A DNA stretch of 5,429 nt from Candidatus Margulisiibacteriota bacterium (GTDB taxonomy: Bacteria; Margulisbacteria; WOR-1; O2-12-FULL-45-9). Both the position numbers and the translations under genes were made by a program. The notes below the pieces were generated by a model. The model was not told the origin of the DNA. It worked only from the letters and a program-made list of their open reading frames with translations, and did not search any database. The number at the start of each line of letters is the position of its first letter. Position 1 is the stretch's first letter. Below, piece after piece: positions 1-4,812 of this stretch. The DNA is taken from positions 1 through 5,429 of the forward strand of contig JAHIZU010000151.1 in NCBI GenBank assembly GCA_018814265.1, written 5' to 3'.

Positions 1-616
1 CCCGGGCCGCGCAGAAACTGGCCACGCCCAGCGGAGTAACCGAGGCTTCAGTTCCGCCGGCAATCATGGCTTTAGCTGCCCCGCGCTTAATAATTTCACA
101 AGCGTCACCGATCGCATTGGTGCCGGTGGCACAGGCCGTGACCACGCAGGAATTTGGCCCTTTGGCCCCGAGAATAATCGAAGTGTAACCCGCGGCCATA
201 TCAGCGATCATGTAGGGAACAGTAAACGGACTGAGTTTGTCCGGTCCCTTGGTCATCAGGTTTTTGGCCTGCTCTTCCAGAAAGCCTATTCCGCCGATGC
301 CTGAGCCGATCAGCACCCCGATCTCAGCCGCGTTTTCAGGCGTGATCTTCAAGCCGGCATCCTTGACCGCATTTTGCGAAGCGGCGATCGCGAACTGGAT
401 AAAACGGGCCAGGCGACGCGCTTCTTTTTTTTCCAGATAATCAACCGGGTTGAAATCTTTGACCTCACCGGCGATCTGCGCGGGAAATGCGGTCGCGTCA
501 AAATTCGTGATCTTGCCAATCCCGCTTTTGCCGCCGCTTAAATTGTTCCAGAATGTTTCTTTGCTATTGCCGGCTGGAGAAATAACCCCCAGGCCGGTTA
601 TTACAACCCGAGTCAT
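1..616 (-). CDS. fabF: 3-oxoacyl-ACP synthase II, FabF (3' part missing)
   Basis: The gene runs off the low-coordinate edge; 205 codons are visible and no stop is reached. The product is the beta-ketoacyl-ACP synthase that condenses malonyl-ACP with a growing acyl-ACP, a cytosolic step of type II fatty acid synthesis. Visible signatures are the N-terminal MTRVVITGLGVISP strand, GSGIGG near residues 105-109, and the nucleophile motif VVTACATGTNAIGDA with the active-site cysteine at C162. This is followed by AGGTEA at residues 186-191 and GVASFCAAR at the edge. The two catalytic histidines of the family lie beyond the window. The full protein is normally about 410 residues, so roughly half is present. 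The ATG overlaps the fabK stop as ATGA and is preceded by a strong GGAGG site, so the start is secure and translation is probably coupled to fabK. An A8 run near 425-432 does not break the frame. The identification is firm. Confidence 0.96.
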   Translation of the reverse strand, partial: MTRVVITGLGVISPAGNSKETFWNNLSGGKSGIGKITNFDATAFPAQIAGEVKDFNPVDYLEKKEARRLARFIQFAIAASQNAVKDAGLKITPENAAEIGVLIGSGIGGIGFLEEQAKNLMTKGPDKLSPFTVPYMIADMAAGYTSIILGAKGPNSCVVTACATGTNAIGDACEIIKRGAAKAMIAGGTEASVTPLGVASFCAAR

Positions 617-1572
617 GCGGTAACCTCCTCTGCCTCTTTGACCAATTCTTTGATGATCTCAGCCGCAGGCTTGATACTACGGTCTTTTATTTTCCAGACG
701 TTGGCCCCGGAAAATACAATGCCGTTATCAATATCGCCATGCTGTGAATTTATTAAAGCCTGGATGATGCAATACTCCAATGAGCAATTTTTTAAACAGA
801 AATCACAGCCAATTGGTTGGGGAGCATCCTTGCGCAGCAATTTTTCCACAAAAGCAGTTTTTAGGGCGCGGCCAGGCAGGCCGACTGGCGAACTGATCTT
901 GACCACATCATCCTGGGTCGCCTCTTGATAGCGTTTCTTATAGGGCAAGGCAGCATTGCATTCGGTCGACAACACGAAACGCGTTGCGATCTGCACTCCG
1001 TTGGCTCCAAGTTTAAGCAGGTCCACGATATCCTGGCCGTTGGTTATGCCGCCAGCAGCAACTACCGGCAGACTGGTGGCACGTCTAACCTCTGGCAGGA
1101 TCTCTTTGATGGAGCGATCAGTGCCCAAATGGCCGCCGGCTTCAGTTCCTTCAACCACGATGGCCGCCGCCCCTAATTTATCAGAGGTCTTGGCTAACCT
1201 GGCGGAAGAGACAATTGGGACGATCGGGGTATTGTTCTCCTGCCCGACTTTAAAAATGTCTCGGGAAAAACCAGCCCCGACAAAAACGAGGTCGATTTTT
1301 TCCTTGATGGCAGTCTTAACAATACCCCAGAATTCCCGGGCAGCGAACATGATGTTGATCCCAATGATGCCACCCTTGGCTTTAGCCCTGGCCAGCCGGA
1401 TTTCTGAAGCTAATTCTTCAAAGGTCATGCCCGAAGCGCCGATCACGCCGATGCCGCCCGCCGCGGCCACTGCGCCAGCCAGCTCCCCAGTGGAGATCCT
1501 GATCGCCATGCCTCCCTGGATGATCGGGACTTTGGCAGTAAAATTAGCTATCTTTAATTCCGGCAATTTCAT
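613..1572 (-). CDS. fabK: FabK-like FMN enoyl-ACP reductase / nitronate monooxygenase family, with C-terminal Cys cluster
   Basis: A 319-residue TIM-barrel flavoprotein of the 2-nitropropane dioxygenase/FabK family. In FabK the FMN enzyme uses NAD(P)H to reduce trans-2-enoyl-ACP, the last step of each elongation cycle. Visible motifs are PIIQGGMA (16-23), the glycine-rich AGGIGVIGASG (38-48), GINIMF (71-76), EGTEAGGHLG (141-150) whose H148 corresponds to the FabK catalytic histidine, the FMN-phosphate motif VVAAGGI (170-176), and GVQIATRF (192-199). Near the C-terminus C256, C259, C263 and C268 form CxxCxxxCxxxxC, absent from the Streptococcus pneumoniae and Thermotoga FabK sequences as I remember them. 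I recall a similar cluster in a separate branch annotated as nitronate monooxygenase. The position between acpP and fabF supports an enoyl reductase role. No FabI-type gene is visible. The ATG follows the acpP stop by 6 bases, and its AGG ribosome site overlaps that stop codon. Family is certain; substrate is inferred from context. Confidence 0.85.
   Translation of the reverse strand: MKLPELKIANFTAKVPIIQGGMAIRISTGELAGAVAAAGGIGVIGASGMTFEELASEIRLARAKAKGGIIGINIMFAAREFWGIVKTAIKEKIDLVFVGAGFSRDIFKVGQENNTPIVPIVSSARLAKTSDKLGAAAIVVEGTEAGGHLGTDRSIKEILPEVRRATSLPVVAAGGITNGQDIVDLLKLGANGVQIATRFVLSTECNAALPYKKRYQEATQDDVVKISSPVGLPGRALKTAFVEKLLRKDAPQPIGCDFCLKNCSLEYCIIQALINSQHGDIDNGIVFSGANVWKIKDRSIKPAAEIIKELVKEAEEVTA
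624..629 (-). promoter_or_regulatory. Ribosome binding site for fabF inside fabK
   Basis: On the minus strand AGGAGG lies 7 bases before the fabF ATG (616-614). It is embedded in the last codons of fabK (the residues EEVTA). A strong Shine-Dalgarno sequence next to an ATGA overlap supports both re-initiation and independent loading of fabF. Confidence 0.85.
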
Positions 1573-1578
1573 AATAAC

Positions 1579-1824
1579 CTACTTCTTGGCATGAGACATA
1601 ATATAACTGACTGTGTTGCCAATTGTCTTGATCTTTTCGGCGTCCTCGTCCGGGATCTCGGTGCTAAAAGCCTCTTCCAGGGCCATGACCAGCTCCACGG
1701 TGTCTAATGAGTCTGCGCCCAGGTCATCCACAAAGGAAGCTTCGCGGGTGATCTCTGATTCGTTAACTCCTAATTGTTCTACAACCACTTTCTTAACTTG
1801 ATCATATACTTGTTGTTCTTCCAT
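1579..1824 (-). CDS. acpP: Acyl carrier protein
   Basis: An 81-residue acidic four-helix carrier protein that tethers fatty acyl intermediates through 4'-phosphopantetheine. The attachment motif is [19 protein letters not shown], with the modified serine at S39. The usual [15 protein letters not shown] segment (56-70), which forms the third helix, and a basic tail ending HAKK follow. Length is typical (75-85 residues). It lies 18 bases downstream of fabG and 6 bases upstream of fabK. Its ribosome binding site is the strongest in the window, consistent with the high expression ACP needs relative to the enzymes around it. ACP is modified by a holo-ACP synthase that is not encoded here. The identification is unambiguous. 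Confidence 0.98.
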   Translation of the reverse strand: MEEQQVYDQVKKVVVEQLGVNESEITREASFVDDLGADSLDTVELVMALEEAFSTEIPDEDAEKIKTIGNTVSYIMSHAKK

Positions 1825-1830
1825 TCCGTC

Positions 1831-1837
1831 ACCTCCT
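1831..1837 (-). promoter_or_regulatory. Near-perfect Shine-Dalgarno for acpP
   Basis: The minus strand reads AAAGGAGGTGA just before the acpP ATG, with AGGAGGT 6 bases from the start. This is an almost complete complement of the 16S rRNA 3' end and stands out from the weaker sites of the neighbouring genes. Confidence 0.9.
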
Positions 1838-1842
1838 TTGCT

Positions 1843-2574
1843 TTAAGTATTCATTAACATGCCGCCGTTAACATTGATCACCTGTCCGGTGATATAATCA
1901 GCAGCGCTGCTGGCCAGAAACAGGCAAGCGTTGGCCACGTCTTCGGGCTGGCCGAGCTTGGCCAAAGGGATCTGGGTCAACATTTTTTGTTTCACATCGT
2001 CAGAAAGTTTATCCGTCATGGCGGTCTGGATAAAACCCGGAGCGATCGCATTGACGGTGATACCGCGGGAAGCGATCTCGCGAGCCAGGGTTTTGGTCAA
2101 ACCGATCACGCCGGCCTTGGAGGCAGCGTAGTTGGCCTGGCCGGCATTGCCCATCTCACCCACGATCGAGGCGATATTGATAATTTTGCCTGAACGCTGC
2201 TTCATCATTATTGGCACAACAGCCTTGCAAAGATTAAAAACACCGGAAAGATTGATGTTCAAGACCAGGTCCCAGTCTTCTTTCTTCATTCTAATAAATA
2301 AAGTATCTTTGGTAATGCCGGCATTATTGACTAAAATATCAATATTGCCCAATTCTTCCTTGATTTTTTTGAGGCTGGTTTCGGCTTCAACCAGATCAGC
2401 CACATTCAATTTTAGCGGCACGCCATTGATCTCTTTAGCGGTTTGGGTCGCGAGTTCCAGATTAACATCAGAAACCACAACTTTAGCGCCAGCTTTAGCC
2501 AGCGTTGCGGCAATGGCCTTGCCAATGCCCTGAGCAGCACCGGTTACTAAAGCGACTTTATCCTTTAACTGCAT
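1843..2574 (-). CDS. fabG: 3-oxoacyl-ACP reductase FabG
   Basis: A 243-residue short-chain dehydrogenase/reductase that reduces 3-oxoacyl-ACP to 3-hydroxyacyl-ACP with NADPH. With the start used here the Rossmann motif TGAAQGIG is at 11-18, NNAG at 83-86, and the catalytic tetrad is N108, S136, Y149 and K153 (NIASIVG and NYAASK). PGFIQTAMTD (179-188) and the C-terminal TGQVINVNGGM are typical of FabG. The open frame extends upstream to an ATG at 2622, but those 16 extra residues are encoded largely by the 62-bp palindromic repeat and resemble nothing in the family. The ATG at 2574, with GGAGG 5 bases upstream, gives the standard MQLKDKVALVTGAAQ N-terminus and the normal length. It is followed by acpP after 18 bases. 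Confidence 0.96.
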   Translation of the reverse strand: MQLKDKVALVTGAAQGIGKAIAATLAKAGAKVVVSDVNLELATQTAKEINGVPLKLNVADLVEAETSLKKIKEELGNIDILVNNAGITKDTLFIRMKKEDWDLVLNINLSGVFNLCKAVVPIMMKQRSGKIINIASIVGEMGNAGQANYAASKAGVIGLTKTLAREIASRGITVNAIAPGFIQTAMTDKLSDDVKQKMLTQIPLAKLGQPEDVANACLFLASSAADYITGQVINVNGGMLMNT

Positions 2575-2579
2575 ACATT

Positions 2580-2584
2580 CCTCC
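2580..2584 (-). promoter_or_regulatory. Ribosome binding site deciding the fabG start
   Basis: GGAGG on the minus strand lies 5 bases before the ATG at 2574. It selects this start over the in-frame ATGs at 2586 and 2622. It sits just outside the 62-bp repeat, so the element left the fabG initiation region intact. Confidence 0.82.
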
Positions 2585-2588
2585 ATTA

Positions 2589-2650
2589 ATGTAGGGACAA
2601 CCTTTATGGTTGTCCGAGTCAACGGACAGGGACAAGCCCTGTCCCTACAT
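2589..2650 (-). repeat. 62-bp palindromic element, two hairpins closed by terminal inverted repeats
   Basis: The ends are a perfect 11-bp inverted repeat: ATGTAGGGACA at 2589-2599 (plus strand) and its complement at 2640-2650. Read on the minus strand the element divides exactly into an outer arm ATGTAG (2650-2645), hairpin A with stem GGACAGGG/CCCTGTCC and loop CTTGT (2644-2624), an 8-base linker GTTGACTC (2623-2616), hairpin B with stem GGACAACC/GGTTGTCC and loop ATAAA (2615-2595), and an outer arm CTACAT (2594-2589). The RNA could therefore form a three-way junction with a 6-bp closing stem and two 8-bp arms. There is no following U-tract, so it is not an intrinsic terminator. It overlaps the last two codons of fabD (ATG TAG) and ends 4 bases before the fabG ribosome binding site. 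The architecture suggests a dispersed miniature or REP-like repeat. I recall similar GTAGGGACA-ended repeats in uncultured bacterial genomes, but no copy number can be established here. Confidence 0.85.
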
Positions 2651-3517
2651 TTCCAAAAAAGATTTTACCTCAACGTTCTTATCGGTTTTCTTGATCAGGC
2701 CGGACAGTACTTTGCCGGAACCGATTTCTACAAAGCTGGTTATTCCGTCCGCGATCATCTTTTTAACTGAATCTTCCCATAAAACAGGGCTGGTCACCTG
2801 CTTGATCAGCAGCTCGCGGATCTCATCGGCCTTGGTCACATAATCCGCTGTCACATTAGCCACGACTGGGATCTTTGCCTCACTTATTTTAACTTTATTT
2901 AATTCAATTTTCAAATTGTCGGCTGCCGGCTGCATTAAGGGACAATGAAATGGGGCGGAAACAGCCAGGGGAATGATTTTTTTTGCTCCGGCCGCCTTTA
3001 GTTTCACGCCGGCTGCCTCCACGCTGGCTTTCTTCCCGGAAATGACTACCTGGCCCGGAGAATTAAAATTGGCTGGCCAAACATTGCCGACCTCAGCACA
3101 TATTTCTTTGATCTTATTATTGTCTAAACCTATAACTGCTGACATAGCTCCTTCACCTAGCGGAACTGCTTGCTGCATAAATTTTCCTCTTAAATGAACC
3201 AACTTAACTGCATCAGCAAAGGAGAGGGCAGAAGCTGCTACCAAAGCTGAATATTCTCCCAAGCTATGACCAGCCATGGCAGCTGGCATCGGACTGCCCT
3301 TTGCTTTTAGCGCTGCAAAAGCTGCCACGGAAACTGTTAAGATCGCCGGCTGGGTGATCTCGGTTTTTTTTAATGCTTCTTCAGGACCTTCAAAGCAGAT
3401 CTTTTTAAGGTCAAATCCCAAGATCTCATTGGCCTGATCAAGATATTTTTCAGCCAGATCTTTTCCCATGCCCATGGCTTGCGAGCCCTGGCCCGGGAAG
3501 ACAAATGCCGTCTTCAT
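2645..3517 (-). CDS. fabD: Malonyl-CoA:ACP transacylase FabD
   Basis: A 290-residue enzyme that moves malonate from CoA to ACP, feeding FabF. Visible signatures are FVFPGQGSQ (5-13), the nucleophile elbow GHSLGEYSA with catalytic S85, R110 in HLRGKFMQ (malonate carboxylate binding), FNSPGQVVISG (151-161), the catalytic H191 in SAPFHCPLM, and VEIGSGKVLSGLIKK (263-277). The frame extends upstream to an ATG at 3574 next to the etfA stop, but the added 19 residues run through a hairpin and match nothing in the family. The ATG at 3517 has GAGGA 5 bases upstream and gives the canonical N-terminus. The C-terminus is odd: the final methionine codon and the TAG stop lie within the 62-bp repeat, and the protein is about nine residues shorter than E. 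coli FabD after the GKVL motif. All catalytic residues are intact, so it should be functional. Confidence 0.96.
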   Translation of the reverse strand: MKTAFVFPGQGSQAMGMGKDLAEKYLDQANEILGFDLKKICFEGPEEALKKTEITQPAILTVSVAAFAALKAKGSPMPAAMAGHSLGEYSALVAASALSFADAVKLVHLRGKFMQQAVPLGEGAMSAVIGLDNNKIKEICAEVGNVWPANFNSPGQVVISGKKASVEAAGVKLKAAGAKKIIPLAVSAPFHCPLMQPAADNLKIELNKVKISEAKIPVVANVTADYVTKADEIRELLIKQVTSPVLWEDSVKKMIADGITSFVEIGSGKVLSGLIKKTDKNVEVKSFLEM

Positions 3518-3522
3518 GTTTA

Positions 3523-3527
3523 TCCTC
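3523..3527 (-). promoter_or_regulatory. Ribosome binding site deciding the fabD start
   Basis: GAGGA on the minus strand lies 5 bases before the ATG at 3517. This favours initiation there over the in-frame ATG at 3574, which falls directly behind the etfA stop codon, and over the internal ATG codon at 3529. Confidence 0.75.
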
Positions 3528-3537
3528 ATTTTTACAA

Positions 3538-3565
3538 GGAACCTGCGAATAAACTTCGCGGTTCC
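3538..3565 (-). repeat. 28-bp bulged palindrome between etfA and fabD
   Basis: On the minus strand GGAACC (3565-3560) and GCGAA (3559-3555) pair with TTCGC (3549-3545) and GGTTCC (3543-3538) around the loop GTTTA, with one bulged A at 3544. This gives an 11-bp stem. The downstream bases are TTGTAAAAA, too poor in consecutive U for a convincing intrinsic terminator. The hairpin starts 8 bases after the etfA stop triplet and ends 10 bases before the fabD ribosome binding site, filling most of the 56-base gap. It may be a dispersed palindrome, an mRNA-processing or stability element, or a weak attenuator separating etf from fab expression. The structure is seen directly; the role is inferred. 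Confidence 0.7.
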
Positions 3566-3573
3566 ATAAATCA

Positions 3574-4812
3574 TTATCCTCTGATCTCCTGTAATTTCTT
3601 GGTTAACAAGGGAACGTATTCAAATAAGTCCCCAACTATGCCGTAAGTAGCAACCTTAAAGATCGGAGCATCCGGATCTTTATTTATTGCCACTATAGTA
3701 GCTGACGACTGCATACCCACTAAATGCTGGATCTTGCCGGAAATTCCGCAAGCGATGTAAAGTTTCGGCGCCACGGTTTTGCCGGTTTGTCCGACCTGAT
3801 GGTGGGCGGAGATCCAGCCAGCGTCAACTGTCGCCCTGGAGGCGCCAACCGCGCCGCCCAGGATTTTAGCCAGGTCTTCAATTAATTTAAAATTCTTAGC
3901 TTCGCCAATGCCCCGGCCGCCGGAAACAATTATCTCAGCTTCGGCCAGATTAACTTTGCTGGTCTCATCCTTGATGACCTCGATTAGTTTAACTACCAGG
4001 TCTTCGGGAGTAAAGGCCGGGTTGAATTTGATCAATTCGCCAGTGCGGCCGGCCTGCTTATCTGGTTTGCGGAAAACCTTGGGCCGCACGGTTGACATTT
4101 GCGGCCGGTTGTTAGGGCAAATAATCGTTGCCATAATGTTGCCGCCAAAAGCCGGGCGGGTTTGCAATAAGTTTTTATTGTCCGGGTCAATGCCTAAGCT
4201 AGTACAGTCAGCGGTCAGGCCGGCGCCCACCCGGATGGCTAGTCGGGCGGCCAGGTCTCGGCCCATGGTAGTGGCCCCGAGCAGAAAAACCTCGGGTTTG
4301 TGCTTGGTTAGCAGTTCCGCTACCGCGCGGGTGTAAGGCAGTGATTTGTAATCCTTTAGCTCATTGTGATGCAGCAGATAAACTTTGTCCGCGCCGTAAG
4401 CGAACAGTTGGGAAACTTCCTCTTCGATGTCTTCGCCGCCGCAGAGCACGGCTGAAAGATCGGTCTTCAGGTCTTGGGCCAGCTTTCTGCCTTCGCCCAG
4501 CAATTCATAACCCACCGATTGGATTTTACCTTCGCGCTGTTCGGCAAAGATCCAGACACCTTTAAATTGGCTCAGGTCCGTGCTGGATTCTTTTTCTGTT
4601 TTTATTTCAATGGCACCAAATTTTTTGCAGGCATCAATACAGGCCCCGCACAAAGTGCATTTATCCAGATCAATGACCGCTAATTTGCGCGGGGTGCCCT
4701 GCCTGCCGGCAGGCAGGCCTTCACGCGGCTTCATCTCGATCGCGTTGAAGGCGCAGGACTTAACACAAAGAGTGCAGCCCGTGCATTTATCCGCGTAAAC
4801 AATAATGCTCAT
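3574..4812 (-). CDS. etfA: Electron-transfer flavoprotein alpha subunit with N-terminal 2[4Fe-4S] ferredoxin domain
   Basis: A 412-residue EtfA that forms a cytosolic FAD-containing heterodimer with EtfB. Residues 1-70 are a bacterial ferredoxin domain with two CxxCxxCxxxC motifs (C10, C13, C16, C20 and C52, C55, C58, C62). Residues from about 85 to 280 form the ETF N-terminal fold. The C-terminal FAD domain shows VSGGRGIG (296-303), VGASRATVDAGW (322-333), HQVGQTGKTVAPKLYIACGISGKIQH and NKDPDAPIF (377-385), then YGIVGDLFE. Ferredoxin-fused EtfA subunits are known from anaerobes, for example CarE of caffeyl-CoA reductase and the lactate dehydrogenase ETF of Acetobacterium, where ETF takes part in flavin-based bifurcation. 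Between the two clusters is an unusual insert, GLPAGRQG (32-39), encoded by a perfect palindrome. The start overlaps the etfB stop as TAATG, giving 1:1 coupling. The redox partner (dehydrogenase) is not in the window. Confidence 0.95.
   Translation of the reverse strand: MSIIVYADKCTGCTLCVKSCAFNAIEMKPREGLPAGRQGTPRKLAVIDLDKCTLCGACIDACKKFGAIEIKTEKESSTDLSQFKGVWIFAEQREGKIQSVGYELLGEGRKLAQDLKTDLSAVLCGGEDIEEEVSQLFAYGADKVYLLHHNELKDYKSLPYTRAVAELLTKHKPEVFLLGATTMGRDLAARLAIRVGAGLTADCTSLGIDPDNKNLLQTRPAFGGNIMATIICPNNRPQMSTVRPKVFRKPDKQAGRTGELIKFNPAFTPEDLVVKLIEVIKDETSKVNLAEAEIIVSGGRGIGEAKNFKLIEDLAKILGGAVGASRATVDAGWISAHHQVGQTGKTVAPKLYIACGISGKIQHLVGMQSSATIVAINKDPDAPIFKVATYGIVGDLFEYVPLLTKKLQEIRG
4698..4717 (-). 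repeat. Perfect 20-bp palindrome in frame inside etfA
   Basis: CCTGCCTGCCGGCAGGCAGG is identical on both strands. It is read in frame as residues 32-39 of EtfA (GLPAGRQG), in the loop between the two iron-sulfur cluster motifs. The spacer between AIEM and AVIDLDKC is 17 residues, whereas ferredoxin domains of this kind usually have a handful. This suggests an in-frame insertion. I recall LPAGRQ-type peptides recurring in unrelated proteins of uncultivated bacteria, which would fit a proliferating palindromic element comparable in principle to Rickettsia palindromic elements. That comparison is from memory. Confidence 0.8.

Noticed and set aside
425..432. Run of eight A on the coding strand of fabF, a possible slippage or frameshift site.
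   Set aside because: The frame is intact on both sides (LEKKEARR) and no alternative-frame product or stimulating structure is apparent.
862..885. GC-rich inverted motif in fabK encoding GLPGRAL, which looks like the GLPAGRQG peptide of etfA.
   Set aside because: SPVGLPGRA is a conserved segment in this branch of the nitronate monooxygenase/FabK family, and the DNA is not a long perfect palindrome.
956..1594. Long plus-strand open frame opposite fabK and the end of acpP.
   Set aside because: It is antisense to clearly conserved genes, has no ribosome binding site or recognisable domain, and its low-complexity Pro/Ala/Ser translation is typical of a shadow frame.
2589..2650. The fabD-fabG hairpins as an intrinsic terminator.
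   Set aside because: No U-tract follows on either strand, and termination here would cut fabG, acpP and fabF off from fabD.
3518..3573. A promoter for the fab genes in the etfA-fabD gap.
   Set aside because: No pair of -35 and -10 hexamers with proper spacing was found; most of the gap is occupied by the hairpin and the fabD ribosome binding site.
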